Of a DNA stretch of 64,000 nucleotides, positions 1 to 9,370 are shown one piece after another. Every line of letters starts with the position of its first letter. The stretch's first letter is position 1. Under the pieces are notes generated by a model. That model did not search any database. It saw nothing but the letters and a program-made list of their open reading frames with translations, and had not been told where the DNA came from. This DNA comes from Paenibacillus sp. FSL K6-1330 (GTDB taxonomy: Bacteria > Bacillota > Bacilli > Paenibacillales > Paenibacillaceae), in assembly GCF_037976825.1 (NCBI RefSeq), contig NZ_CP150269.1, forward strand, positions 6,861,501 to 6,925,500, given 5' to 3'. Made by a program: the position numbers and the translations under genes.

Positions 1-12
1 TATCATACCATA

Positions 13-2715
13 TCACGATTCGATCGTAACGGTCTTCGTGTTCTTGTCCCATTTTACTTTAAGGCCTAATTGCTCGGAAACGAGACGAAGAGGGACCAAA
101 GTCCTACCGCCTTGGACCATAGGTGATACAGCCGCCGAACTGCGCTTACCGTTTAGAATGAATTCCTTCTTGCCGACCGTTAATTCCATGAACATGCCGC
201 CTCTCAGGACGCCTACCCGCTGAGCAGATTGGTTCCAGGTTGCATGCCCGCCGAACGCGTCGAGCACGTGTTTAATCGGAACGTAGGTCGTCCCATTTTT
301 CAGAATTGGCGCCGAATCTATTGCCACTTTCGAACCATTCAGCATAAGAGATTTTTGCCCAATGGTCATGACCGCTTTGCCGGTTGGAAGTCCTTCATTC
401 CCTGATAGAGACGGCATTGTGAAGCGGATATCGTCAAAAGATACAGCTCCTGTCAATGCACGCTCGTCCTGGCCTTCTTCCACGTTCACCACATACAGCC
501 GCTTCATCTGTGCCGGGAATGCAATGTTGTATCCGCTGAGATCGAGGCTCAGCGTCTTCCAACCGCTCCAATCAATTGCTTTTGCCAAGTCGACGTATAC
601 GGTTTTTCCATTATTGTCTTGGAGTTCAGCGCGCAGCCAGTTCAGGCTGTTATCTCCCTCCACATCAATGGTCATGGCCGTAGCCTGTGCAGGAATCACT
701 TTGCCAGTTGTACCATTCAACTCGGCGTAAGCGTACATTTTTTGCCCTAATCCGCTTGTCATATCATAGGTCAAGTTCAAGACTTTGGACGATGCCTTTG
801 CTCCGCTGCCATTTTTGATCGCTGCAGTCCCGGTAACTGTCGGCACATTGGTCGTGAACTTCACCGGGTAATTCACATTCTCGAAGTTCTCCCACGTGCT
901 TTCGCCCGCTGCCGACAAAATAACGACCGTGCTAAAGCCGTCATAGCGTGCGATGGCATAACCGACTTTTGTATTGCTGTTCACGGAGGATACGGTCAGG
1001 CGGCCGTCTTTGACGCTGCCTTTAAATCCGATAAACTCCCATTTCAGCGCGCTGCTCGGAACCTCCAAGCTCTGGCCGTTGCTTGTTACGGCCGTCACCG
1101 GCACGGAAACACTCGTTCCAGCCTGCAGCGGTGCGCTTGATACGCCTGTAGTCAACGCAACAAGATCATCAGCGCCCAGCACCTTGACTTGCATCGTAGC
1201 TTTCGTGCTGCCGCTTACTGCTGTCAGTGTCGATGTACCCGGCTTCGTCGCTTTAATGCTTTGTCCGTTGACCGCTAGATTGCCGTTGCTGGACTTCCAA
1301 GTCGGTTTAATCGAACCTGCTTCAATTGGGTTATAGTAGGTATCATAGCCTTTTAGTTCATAGGTGCCCATTTGACCGATCAGGAGCGTGTTGCTGCCAC
1401 TTACTTTTAAGCCCTTCAAGCTGCCCTGAGGTGCTGTGGAGAACACGCCAAGTGAGTTAACAATGCTGCGCTGCGTGGTGCCGTATTCCGTGTTAAAGGT
1501 CAACTGGGTATTCATCTCAGCTAGTGGACGGTTTACCATCGTTGTCGATCCGCCGCCGTCGAGGTTCATCCCCTTCCATACGCCAACCTTTGTCATGAAA
1601 TCCTGAAGCTGCTGCAGCGTCATGCCTTTACTGTTATCGTTGCTCTCCGTAGCAATCAGGTAGGCGTATCGTCCGTCTTTGGAGTAACCTACGGCTGTAC
1701 GTGCCCTGCTCCCTCCAATCGAATTCACGTTTCGAGAGAATGATGTTGCCTTGCCGTTATCCACCAGAATCGTATGGCCGCCAATCATCATTTGGAGTGT
1801 AGACGGGTCCAGTTCTTTACCTGATTTTTTGGACACCAGAGCATAATTCGCTTCCAGCTTTTGACCGACAGCCAGATTTTTTTTCACGAACTCTGCCGCA
1901 GCCCCATGGGTTCGCAAAATGTAGCTTCCCTCCGGTATCGCTGTTGGCAATCCTGCCATTACTGAAATATCGGTTATGACCCCATCCGTTACCATAACCT
2001 CCGTTGGCGTTGTCGAGCTGTTCTTAGGACGCTCAACAGCCTTCCATGCGCTTGTGTAGATATAAGCTGTATTGGCATGGCTATACGTTGATCCGGTGCC
2101 TTCTGGCGCATAGGATGTTTTGTTCATACCCGCGAGCGGGAATGAGGCTCCATTCTCAGCTGTAATACTCCCCGAGAATGCAAACTCATCCAGAATTGGC
2201 GTTCCATTGTTCGTTACTCCAAAAGCATACATGCCTTTCAGATCCGAAGGCGTTGACATCAACAGACCATTCGATACTTGAGCACCCATCGGAGCCCCTT
2301 CGCTGCCGGTATTAAAAAAGTCACCGTTAATAGCAGCTACCGCGCCGTTCTCCTTAGCCATTCCTCCCGTGCTTTGTCTCGTTGTAAATTTATTCCCTTG
2401 GCCTGTCATGACATCCAGCTTCACATATTTGTTGTTCAGATCCACCCGAACGACATTCGCCAGCGATTTTGCGCCTGTACTGTTGATATACTGATACTTC
2501 ATCAAAACCGCACCGGAAGTAATGATTTCCTCGCCAAGCTTCTTAGCCGATGTTGATGCCGCATAAGCTACCGAGGATGTTGATAGGTTCCCTATCACTG
2601 GTATTCCGCTGCTCAGCACAGGACCCACCCAGATGACTCCTGCCAATGTAATAATCAACCATTTCTTGCCTACACCTGATGTTGTAGACTTCAGTGTTTT
2701 CCCCTGACTAACCAT
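13..2715 (-). CDS. Secreted phosphodiester glycosidase (NAGPA-like) with C-terminal copper-amine-oxidase-N-type domain
   Basis: About 900 residues. A lysine-rich start and a hydrophobic stretch (LIITLAGVIWVGPVLSSG) form a signal peptide, so the protein is exported. Residues about 90-430 look like the NAGPA phosphodiester glycosidase domain (motifs AAINGDFFNTG and NLDGGGSTTM), a family named for the enzyme that removes GlcNAc from GlcNAc-1-phosphate-capped sugars; bacterial members are mostly uncharacterised. An Ig-like middle region follows, and the last about 115 residues form the copper amine oxidase N-terminal-type stalk domain (two repeats with TYVPI/TLVPLR). I chose the ATG at 2715 because GGGAGAG lies 10 bases upstream; an in-frame GTG at 2748 would add 11 residues. 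It sits downstream of metK but separated by terminators, so it is probably its own unit. The substrate is unknown; a wall glycopolymer is plausible given the locus. Confidence 0.8.
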   Translation of the reverse strand: MVSQGKTLKSTTSGVGKKWLIITLAGVIWVGPVLSSGIPVIGNLSTSSVAYAASTSAKKLGEEIITSGAVLMKYQYINSTGAKSLANVVRVDLNNKYVKLDVMTGQGNKFTTRQSTGGMAKENGAVAAINGDFFNTGSEGAPMGAQVSNGLLMSTPSDLKGMYAFGVTNNGTPILDEFAFSGSITAENGASFPLAGMNKTSYAPEGTGSTYSHANTAYIYTSAWKAVERPKNSSTTPTEVMVTDGVITDISVMAGLPTAIPEGSYILRTHGAAAEFVKKNLAVGQKLEANYALVSKKSGKELDPSTLQMMIGGHTILVDNGKATSFSRNVNSIGGSRARTAVGYSKDGRYAYLIATESNDNSKGMTLQQLQDFMTKVGVWKGMNLDGGGSTTMVNRPLAEMNTQLTFNTEYGTTQRSIVNSLGVFSTAPQGSLKGLKVSGSNTLLIGQMGTYELKGYDTYYNPIEAGSIKPTWKSSNGNLAVNGQSIKATKPGTSTLTAVSGSTKATMQVKVLGADDLVALTTGVSSAPLQAGTSVSVPVTAVTSNGQSLEVPSSALKWEFIGFKGSVKDGRLTVSSVNSNTKVGYAIARYDGFSTVVILSAAGESTWENFENVNYPVKFTTNVPTVTGTAAIKNGSGAKASSKVLNLTYDMTSGLGQKMYAYAELNGTTGKVIPAQATAMTIDVEGDNSLNWLRAELQDNNGKTVYVDLAKAIDWSGWKTLSLDLSGYNIAFPAQMKRLYVVNVEEGQDERALTGAVSFDDIRFTMPSLSGNEGLPTGKAVMTIGQKSLMLNGSKVAIDSAPILKNGTTYVPIKHVLDAFGGHATWNQSAQRVGVLRGGMFMELTVGKKEFILNGKRSSAAVSPMVQGGRTLVPLRLVSEQLGLKVKWDKNTKTVTIES

Positions 2716-3081
2716 GTAATCGTAACTCTCCCATCTATCGTTCAACACGGATGCCGAACATATAAAGTCTCTAATTAATAGACTTCATTTTTGCGGAAAA
2801 GTTACGAATTTGTTATAAAAAAACACTTTCGCGTATCGTACAACAAGTCTTGTAAAATTTATAGCGGAATTTTTTAGGAGTCTATGTAAATCAATCCTAT
2901 GTTACTATATTTTCATGTAAAAGTAACTAGTTTGTCATAAAGTTTATTCCTCGTTTTCCATTTATTCATTAAAAAAGCTGATAACCATAGTGGGTAATCA
3001 ACTTTTTAATTATTTCATTTTTGTCATATTTTCATATCCAACTGAGTTGAATCTCTACTCACTATGAGAATTAAGAAGCAG
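2716..3081. other. Intergenic region upstream of the glycosidase gene
   Basis: AT-rich stretch without a credible gene. It should hold the promoter of the minus-strand glycosidase gene, but I could not fix a convincing -35/-10 pair. An imperfect hairpin at about 2971-3008 (AAAAAAGCTGAT paired with ATCAACTTTTT, with mismatches) is flanked by A and T runs on both sides and could end transcription weakly in either direction. Confidence 0.4.
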
Positions 3082-3135
3082 AAAAAAGGCATGTGCCGAT
3101 TTTTTTCAGAAGAAAAATTAAATCAGCACATGCCT
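3082..3135 (-). terminator. Rho-independent terminator of metK
   Basis: Inverted repeat AGGCATGTGCCGATTT / AAATCAGCACATGCCT (16 pairs with one wobble). On the minus strand the stem is followed by a run of T. It lies about 35 bases beyond the metK stop. Confidence 0.85.
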
Positions 3136-3169
3136 AAACTTTATATCTGGAACATATCTTAAGATTACC

Positions 3170-4375
3170 TTAGTTTACGCCAGCTTGTTCTTTCAGTGCT
3201 TCCGCTTTGTCTACGCGTTCCCAAGGCAAATCCAGATCTGTACGTCCAAAGTGTCCGTAAGCAGCGGTTTGCTTGTAGATCGGGCGACGAAGATCCAGCA
3301 TGCGGATGATTCCAGCCGGACGCAGGTCGAAGTTGTTACGCACAAGCTCAACCAGCTTCTCTTCGCTCACTTTACCAGTTCCGTAAGTATCAACACTAAT
3401 CGACACTGGGTTAGCGACACCGATAGCGTAAGCCAATTGAATTTCACACTTGTCCGCAAGTCCTGCGGCAACTAGGTTTTTAGCCACGTAGCGAGCCGCG
3501 TAAGCAGCGGAACGGTCAACCTTTGTAGGATCCTTACCGGAAAATGCACCGCCACCATGACGAGCGTAGCCGCCATAGGTGTCCACGATAATTTTGCGGC
3601 CTGTCAGGCCAGCATCCCCTTGAGGACCGCCGATAACAAAACGTCCGGTAGGGTTAATGAAATATTTAGTTTCTGCGTCCAGCAATTCAGCTGGCACGAC
3701 AGGAAGAATGACTTGTTCTTTAATATCTTTCTGGATTTGCTCCAGCGTTGCTTCTTCGGCATGTTGAGTTGATACCACGATCGTATCCACACGGACCGGT
3801 GTATTGCCGTCATACTCAACCGTTACCTGGGTTTTACCGTCCGGACGCAGGTAGTCCAGCGTACCGTCTTTACGAACCTCGGACAAACGACGAGCGATAC
3901 GGTGAGACAATGCAATCGGAAGAGGCATCAATTCTGGCGTCTCGTTGGTTGCAAAACCAAACATCAGACCTTGGTCACCAGCACCTATGTTCTCGGTTTC
4001 CTTGTCCATTTGGGAAGGATCACGATTCTCCAGTGCAGCGTTTACCCCCTGTGCAATATCGGCAGATTGCTCATTCAGCGATGTTAACACCGCGCATGTA
4101 TTGTAATCAAAACCGTACTTTGCACGGGTATACCCGATTTCCTTCACAGTATTGCGTACAATGGATGGAATATCCACGTATTCAGATTTAGTGCTAATTT
4201 CACCAATGACCAAAACAAGACCAGTCGCAACGGAAACTTCACAAGCTACGCGTGCGTTCGGATCGTTAGCCAAAAAAGCATCGAGTACCGCATCAGAAAT
4301 CTGGTCACAGATTTTATCCGGATGTCCTTCAGTTACGGACTCAGATGTAAATAAACGTCGCCCTGTTAAAGACAT
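3170..4375 (-). CDS. metK: S-adenosylmethionine synthetase
   Basis: 401 residues. Makes S-adenosylmethionine from methionine and ATP in the cytoplasm. The N-terminus shows the family signature [16 protein letters not shown], followed by [12 protein letters not shown] and the P-loop-like [16 protein letters not shown]. The length is normal for the family. The start is the ATG at 4375 ([13 protein letters not shown]), preceded by GGGAGG eight bases upstream; an upstream in-frame start at 4414 would add 13 residues without similarity to the family. The gene appears monocistronic, with a strong terminator downstream and another terminator-shaped hairpin about 60 bases upstream of its start. I find no S-box (SAM) riboswitch consensus in the leader. 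Confidence 0.97.
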   Translation of the reverse strand: MSLTGRRLFTSESVTEGHPDKICDQISDAVLDAFLANDPNARVACEVSVATGLVLVIGEISTKSEYVDIPSIVRNTVKEIGYTRAKYGFDYNTCAVLTSLNEQSADIAQGVNAALENRDPSQMDKETENIGAGDQGLMFGFATNETPELMPLPIALSHRIARRLSEVRKDGTLDYLRPDGKTQVTVEYDGNTPVRVDTIVVSTQHAEEATLEQIQKDIKEQVILPVVPAELLDAETKYFINPTGRFVIGGPQGDAGLTGRKIIVDTYGGYARHGGGAFSGKDPTKVDRSAAYAARYVAKNLVAAGLADKCEIQLAYAIGVANPVSISVDTYGTGKVSEEKLVELVRNNFDLRPAGIIRMLDLRRPIYKQTAAYGHFGRTDLDLPWERVDKAEALKEQAGVN

Positions 4376-4423
4376 GAGATCAACCTCCCATATGAATAGT
4401 ATGTGATATATCAAAAGGTCCTA

Positions 4424-4458
4424 CACAAAAAATGAACCTTTTCCGACAGGAAAAGGTT
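4424..4458 (-). terminator. Terminator-shaped hairpin between the SASP gene and metK
   Basis: Perfect 10-bp stem AACCTTTTCC / GGAAAAGGTT with a GACA loop, followed on the minus strand by CATTTTTTG. It either ends the SASP transcript or acts as an attenuator in the metK leader; only about 60 bases separate it from the metK start codon. Confidence 0.75.
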
Positions 4459-4600
4459 TGAAATGTACAATCCTCAACATGCATATTAACTTATTTGTTA
4501 CTAGGTGTCAATCCAGTAAGTAAGCTGCTTTCCAAGGATTTTCTTGGGTTTCTCAATCGGATTTAGTCAAGGATAAGTTCCGCTTTTAACTGAAAAACAA

Positions 4601-4888
4601 CTACAATTTACCGAAGAGACTTTGTTCAGCGTTTCGAACCAAACGTTTAGTGATCTCTCCACCAACCGATCCATTCTCACGGGATGTTAGATGCCCCCAC
4701 CCAGGACGACGGCTGGAAGATCCACCACCGATGATTCCTAACTCAGAGCCAAATTCCGTATCGGCTCCATTGGAACCGCTGCCATATCCCACGGGTAATC
4801 CAAACTCTGCTGCAATTTCGTATTTCATTTGCTTCAGCATTTCACGACTCTCCGGTACCACTTGACGGTTACGACTGCTGCGTGCCAT
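4601..4888 (-). CDS. Alpha/beta-type small acid-soluble spore protein
   Basis: 95 residues. Alpha/beta SASPs coat forespore DNA, change its conformation and protect it from UV and hydrolysis; they are degraded by the GPR protease at germination. The sequence has the family core: [15 protein letters not shown] near residue 20-35, containing the GPR cleavage context (E-IA), and [27 protein letters not shown] near the C-terminus. A glycine/serine-rich linker in the middle makes this member longer than the usual 60-75 residues. AGGAGGTG stands a proper distance before the ATG. Expression in the forespore (sigma-G) is expected from the family, but I did not identify a sigma-G promoter. Confidence 0.93.
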   Translation of the reverse strand: MARSSRNRQVVPESREMLKQMKYEIAAEFGLPVGYGSGSNGADTEFGSELGIIGGGSSSRRPGWGHLTSRENGSVGGEITKRLVRNAEQSLFGKL

Positions 4889-5072
4889 GAAAATACACCT
4901 CCTGTATTTGTTTTTACAGAAGTATTATTTGTTGATTTCAAAGCACCCACACGTATAAAACGTTGTCACTACTGGCAATAATTATAAGAGGATTATACCG
5001 ATAAAATGTTGCCATGCCTCTAAGCAGGTTAGAGCAAGTATTAGCAGGAGTTAAACGGATCCTAGTGGATTC

Positions 5073-5582
5073 CTACTTAATGGTGAACCCGCCACGGACC
5101 ATGACAATCAGATTGCTTGTCTGCCCTTCTTTCACCTGGATGCCCCGACCTTCACGGGGGAAAGAAAGCAGATGGTTCTTAGGCGCAGTTTCACCATTTA
5201 AGAGGTCTTTACCGTCCGTAAGGTCTGCAACGCCGCTAGCGACTTCTGTGTAAATCACAGCATTACCTGAGCGAACAATGAACTCCGTTCCTGCATCGGC
5301 AATCAGAATCTTGCCTGGTTTCAGCGCAACGTTCTTAACCTCATCAGCACCTTGGGATGGCTGAGTTGGATTTGTAGGATTTGTTGGATTCGTAGACCCT
5401 CCACTACCGCCATTCAGCGCGTGCTGAATTTGTTGGTCAACGTAGCTTTTGGTGACGACCGGGTCGTCAGTAGTACCTGGGGTGGTGCCAGCGCCGGTGG
5501 CGGTGTTGTTGTAAGTTGCACCAATCCAGATGCCAGCTCCAATCGTCAGAGCCGCCAAGCCAACCTTTAAATAAGGTTTCAT
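5073..5582 (-). CDS. Small membrane-anchored or exported protein of unknown function
   Basis: 169 residues, not assigned to a family. An N-terminal hydrophobic stretch (LKVGLAALTIGAGIWIGATY) acts as a signal peptide or anchor. A Thr/Gly/Asp-rich linker follows, then a short helix (YVDQQIQHAL) and a Asn-Pro-Thr repeat linker (NPTNPTNPTQ). The C-terminal about 90 residues are beta-rich with a double-glycine end (VRGGFTIK). It sits just downstream of the S-layer gene but has its own promoter (TTGTTC-17-TATAGT) and follows the S-layer terminator. Position and architecture suggest an envelope role; that is inference only. Confidence 0.75.
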   Translation of the reverse strand: MKPYLKVGLAALTIGAGIWIGATYNNTATGAGTTPGTTDDPVVTKSYVDQQIQHALNGGSGGSTNPTNPTNPTQPSQGADEVKNVALKPGKILIADAGTEFIVRSGNAVIYTEVASGVADLTDGKDLLNGETAPKNHLLSFPREGRGIQVKEGQTSNLIVMVRGGFTIK

Positions 5583-5618
5583 TTAATCTGTTCCTCCTAA
5601 GGTAATCTATACTATTTA

Positions 5619-5647
5619 ACTATAAAGAAAAAACCAGAACTGAACAA
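5619..5647 (-). promoter_or_regulatory. Sigma-A-type promoter of the 169-residue exported protein
   Basis: On the minus strand TTGTTC (5642-5647) and TATAGT (5619-5624) are separated by 17 bases, just upstream of an AGGAGG ribosome site and the ATG at 5582. Confidence 0.55.
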
Positions 5648-5684
5648 CCCTACTTAGGTAAGCTAAGGATTGTTTTCTTTGGAA

Positions 5685-5748
5685 AATTAAAAAACACACC
5701 GGAGAACATAATGTTCTCCGGTGTGTCAAAGCTTAGATGCTAAGCTTT
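5685..5748 (-). terminator. Tandem hairpin terminator of the S-layer gene
   Basis: Perfect inverted repeat of about 16 bp at 5694-5726 (ACACACCGGAGAACA and its complement), followed on the minus strand by a T run. A second perfect hairpin (AAAGCTTAG / CTAAGCTTT, 5728-5748) precedes it, between the S-layer stop codon and the main stem. Confidence 0.9.
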
Positions 5749-5765
5749 ATTTTGGTATGTCGATT

Positions 5766-8700
5766 TTAGTACTTGATAGTACCTTTCAAATCAACTGTTG
5801 TATTATCTTCCAGAACAACACTAGCTTTCAACTCTCCGCCATTAATGGTATCTTCTTTACCAACTACTACTTTGAAGGTTTTTCCAACAGCAGGCAATTC
5901 TGCATCATAAAGAGTTGTTCCTTTATTAGTAGCAATCGAAACTTTACCATTAACGATGCCTTTAATGTTCTTATCTACATTAACAGTCAGTGTAGAAGTC
6001 GCTGTGTCATAAGTTGTAGATTGTACGGTTACTGGTGCGACAGCTGGTGCAGTAGGAGCCTCGACAGTAAATACATCGGATTCAACGGCTTTAACATCTG
6101 TTCCTCTTGCAACCATATACTGAGCATCCTTACGAACTTGCACAGAGATCGGAGGATTTGCTTTAAGCAGCTCAGGGTTAGTAAGTGTCACTACAACATT
6201 ACCCTTTCCATCAGTAGTGAAGGAAGTAGTATAGTCAGTTGCAGGGATAACTGGAGTATTATCCTTGGAAAGATCTTTAAGAATGAAGTCATTTCTCAGA
6301 TCTTCAACTTTACCGTTTTTGGAATCTACATAAGTAGAGAAGGTAACAGTAAACGACGCGTCTTCTCTCTTAGTAACACCAGTAGCTTTAGGTGCTACAG
6401 TGTTTTGAATATTCATCACAGCATTACCATTAAGGTTAAGTCTGTTGTTGGAATAAGTTTCGATGGAGTTGTTAGCAAACAAAGTGATTGTTCCACCATT
6501 TAAATGCTCATTGCTTGTTTTCAATGTTACTTTAGCTCCATCAATTTTCACTTCTGATGGGTAAGTACCGTTAACAGTGAAATCACTAGCGCTAGCATAA
6601 GCAATTACTTGATTGAACTCAAGTTCAAAGGTTTTAGCATCCTTTTGAACAGCTTTTGTCCATTCGAGTTTACTTTGTTTTGCCTCTCCTAAGCCCGCGC
6701 TAGTCCAGGAAACCGATTGTCCTGTTTTAGATTTGAGACCAATTGCATGGACTCCTTTAACAGAACCGTTCGTTCCAAACGAAACTTTTGTTCCGTTAAT
6801 GAACTCTGGGAACTGAAGCACTACGGATTTAGCACCATTTACTACATCCACTCTAACTTCAGCAGGGATAGCAATTCTTTGTGTGTTAGCACCGTTCTTT
6901 TGGAAATCGATATAGTAGCTGCCTTTGTTTTGAAGAGTCGAAACATCCATTTCTCTTCCAAAATGCAATGCTAATTTACGAGTTGAATCGTTGTAATCCA
7001 CATTAGAAACGTCTGGGTTAGTAACATCAGCCGCTACAAATGTACCATCGTACTCAACCATAGTGTTTTGCAATGCTGTTCTGTCTTTTACATCTTTAAC
7101 CTTCAGGTCGTAAGTACCTTCAAGAGTGCTGAAGAAACTAACGTAGAAGATTTTGTTCGATGCATCTGCAGCCACTACATTGTTCACAGGAATAACATCG
7201 CTACCTTTTTTAACAGTGAAGTACTTTTTGTCAGCAGCATCTACTGCTTTGTCAAAACGAACTGTCAACGTGTTTGCTCTGTCATTACCGAATGTAGTTT
7301 CAAGTACACGAGGTTGAACCAAGTCAATACTTGCTGTTACTTTATGTTCCTTCACAGGATTCACGTTACCGGAGTAGTCTTTAACCTCAACGAACAGGTT
7401 AGTTTCATATCCTGGCAAACGGTTAGCAGAGAAATCAACTTCATAAACGTTTGCTGCGATTTGAGTTGCTTTACCTTTTTTCTTGCTGTCGCCAGACTTC
7501 CAGTAGAAGCTATCTTCTGTTACGGAAGCAGGATCGATTTCTTCATCGAATGTTACTGTTACTTTTTCCAGAGTAGCAGAAATTTCAGTAACCTTCGGAC
7601 CTTCAGTATCAACTGCAACTGTGAATTCTTTGGTATCAGCCAAAGATTTTAGACCTGCGTAGTCCTCAACCAGGGAAGTTGTCAATTTGTGAGCACCGAC
7701 GGAAATTCCACCTGTGTAGTCTCTCAAGATAACTTCTCTTTGGTTTGCACCTTGCGTTACGGAACCAGTGAACGCTTTGTCATCCAGTTGGAAGTTGCTG
7801 CTGGATGGAGCGATAACAGGCTCGGAGAAAGTTACCTTAATAACTTTAGTTCCAAGAGCTTTTACTTCGGAAACTGTTGGCAGCGTGTTGTCGGACGATG
7901 AGAAGGACACTTCACCTTGTGGGATTGCAGCGCCTTGATCACCTTTAACATTCTTCACAACAATCTTGTATGTTGTTCCTTGTACGAATTTGCTGGATTC
8001 GTTCAACAGGATACGTACAGATTTACCATCTTCCAGTACGGAAATGGATTTGATTCCTTTAGAGTTGGAATCGATGACATAGTTGTTTTTGTCAGTAGCA
8101 GACGCTTTGTCAACTTTACCGTCAAATACAACTTCAACTTCTTTCAAGTTAGTGGAAGTTGCGGATTCAACTTTAGTAGCAGAAGTTACCTTCCAAGTTA
8201 CACTTTCAGTGTACTCGTAGTTGTTATGTTTGAACTTCACTTCAGTAGCTGTGTTAGCTTTCAGTGGAGTTTCCAGTTCAACTTTCACTTCTTCGTTGTT
8301 AGCAAGTTTGAAAGTTACAACTTTACCGCTCTCAGTTACATCATAAGAAACCACTTTTGGTTTTTGTTGCGACAAGTAGATTGTGTAAGCAACTTCAACC
8401 AATTGGGAACGGGAAGCGTTAGCTTTAGGGTTTGTTTTAGCATCTACCAAACCAGCGTTGATTGCTGCTTGAACATAACCTTTAGCCCAGTCAGAAGCGT
8501 TGTTGTTCGTTTCTGTTGGAACTTCAAGCTTTTGAGCAGTAACGAGAACCTTCGCCATTTCTTGAACGGTGATTTTACCGTTGAAGTCGAAGATCATTTT
8601 CGTTGTGTTTTTACCTTCCATGATGCCTGCAGCGTATACTGCTTCTACATAAGGAGCTGGCCATTTGTCAGCTTTGTAGTTTTTGTCTTTGAAAGATGCT

Positions 8701-8933
8701 TTGCCTTGGATTGGCTCAAGACCCATGATGCCTACCAAAACTTTCGCGAACTCAGCGCGAGTCATTTCTTTATCAAGACCAGCAGTGTTATCTGGATAGC
8801 CAGTGAAGATACCTTTTTCTTTCAATACATCAAATTTCTGTTGTGTGTTAAGCGCATCGTCACCGAATGCAACAGAAGCAAACATCGAGAATGCCATTGC
8901 TGTAGACAGTGCTACGGATAAAATTTTCTTCAT
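5766..8933 (-). CDS. S-layer protein with N-terminal SLH domains
   Basis: 1055 residues from the ATG at 8933. Signal peptide MKKILSVALSTAMAFSMFAS, cleaved near VAFG-DD. Three SLH modules follow (about residues 28-72, 78-135, 145-188; first with GIFTGYPDNT and MTRAEFAKVLVG), which bind the pyruvylated secondary cell-wall polymer. The rest consists of many Ig-like beta modules (SbsA-type Big_5 features such as VTVTFDEEID and VEVVFDGKVDKASATD). The protein is lysine- and threonine-rich, poor in cysteine and strongly biased in codon use, as expected of a highly expressed paracrystalline surface protein. A second complete start (ATG at 9002, with AAAGGAGGTG seven bases upstream) lies 69 bases upstream in frame; see findings. 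CsaB, TagA and TagO encoded nearby would build its anchor. Confidence 0.93.
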   Translation of the reverse strand: MKKILSVALSTAMAFSMFASVAFGDDALNTQQKFDVLKEKGIFTGYPDNTAGLDKEMTRAEFAKVLVGIMGLEPIQGKASFKDKNYKADKWPAPYVEAVYAAGIMEGKNTTKMIFDFNGKITVQEMAKVLVTAQKLEVPTETNNNASDWAKGYVQAAINAGLVDAKTNPKANASRSQLVEVAYTIYLSQQKPKVVSYDVTESGKVVTFKLANNEEVKVELETPLKANTATEVKFKHNNYEYTESVTWKVTSATKVESATSTNLKEVEVVFDGKVDKASATDKNNYVIDSNSKGIKSISVLEDGKSVRILLNESSKFVQGTTYKIVVKNVKGDQGAAIPQGEVSFSSSDNTLPTVSEVKALGTKVIKVTFSEPVIAPSSSNFQLDDKAFTGSVTQGANQREVILRDYTGGISVGAHKLTTSLVEDYAGLKSLADTKEFTVAVDTEGPKVTEISATLEKVTVTFDEEIDPASVTEDSFYWKSGDSKKKGKATQIAANVYEVDFSANRLPGYETNLFVEVKDYSGNVNPVKEHKVTASIDLVQPRVLETTFGNDRANTLTVRFDKAVDAADKKYFTVKKGSDVIPVNNVVAADASNKIFYVSFFSTLEGTYDLKVKDVKDRTALQNTMVEYDGTFVAADVTNPDVSNVDYNDSTRKLALHFGREMDVSTLQNKGSYYIDFQKNGANTQRIAIPAEVRVDVVNGAKSVVLQFPEFINGTKVSFGTNGSVKGVHAIGLKSKTGQSVSWTSAGLGEAKQSKLEWTKAVQKDAKTFELEFNQVIAYASASDFTVNGTYPSEVKIDGAKVTLKTSNEHLNGGTITLFANNSIETYSNNRLNLNGNAVMNIQNTVAPKATGVTKREDASFTVTFSTYVDSKNGKVEDLRNDFILKDLSKDNTPVIPATDYTTSFTTDGKGNVVVTLTNPELLKANPPISVQVRKDAQYMVARGTDVKAVESDVFTVEAPTAPAVAPVTVQSTTYDTATSTLTVNVDKNIKGIVNGKVSIATNKGTTLYDAELPAVGKTFKVVVGKEDTINGGELKASVVLEDNTTVDLKGTIKY

Positions 8934-9370
8934 AACCTTTTTTTCTCCTCCTTGAATCATCACTTGATTGTTTTCTTTAATTTGGTAGCTCTTATCACTC
9001 ATTGTCCTGCACCTCCTTTCCCGAGTTGAGCATAAATCATAAATGATGTCTGTGACGATATCACAGAATCTTGTTAACGAGAGAACACTACAAACTAGAA
9101 TAGATTTCCTAATCCTACCTAGGTATTATACAACGAGTCCCATACTCCGTAAAGAACATTTTTCTAATTAATAGACAATCTTCTTGCATCGGATAATCTT
9201 GGGTTCCTCATTGCGTTCTACATTATAAACGTTTGATTTCTCAAAAAGTTGCGGTTGTTACAAAGTTTTTTTAAAAATATTTTCAAAACCATTTCCGATT
9301 CCCATAACATTGGGTCAATTACATAATATGACAACAAAAAAGACGCCCTGTGGGCGCCCTTTGTAGAATA
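8934..9370 (-). promoter_or_regulatory. S-layer gene control region and leader
   Basis: Long AT-rich region. Best promoter on the minus strand: TTTACG (9148-9153), 17 bases, TATAAT (9125-9130). A second perfect TATAAT at 9222-9227 has a poor -35. The leader contains a hairpin TCTGTGA-CGATA-TCACAGA (9049-9067) that could stabilise the mRNA, then two ribosome binding sites: AAAGGAGGTG before ATG 9002 and AAGGAGGAG before ATG 8933. Confidence 0.6.
9336..9363 (-). terminator. Terminator of the 114-residue gene
   Basis: On the minus strand GGCGCCC-ACA-GGGCGTC (with flanking A-T pairs) is followed by TTTTTT. It starts within about 10 bases of the stop codon. Confidence 0.8.

Noticed and set aside
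3748..4191. Plus-strand 147-codon ORF within metK
   Set aside because: Overlaps a conserved enzyme in antisense, no start signals.
4376..4600. SAM (S-box) riboswitch upstream of metK
   Set aside because: The conserved core sequences are not present on the minus strand.
7917..8921. Plus-strand 334-codon ORF opposite the S-layer gene
   Set aside because: Antisense shadow rich in Phe, Cys and Ser, produced by the biased codons of the S-layer gene; no ribosome site or family features.
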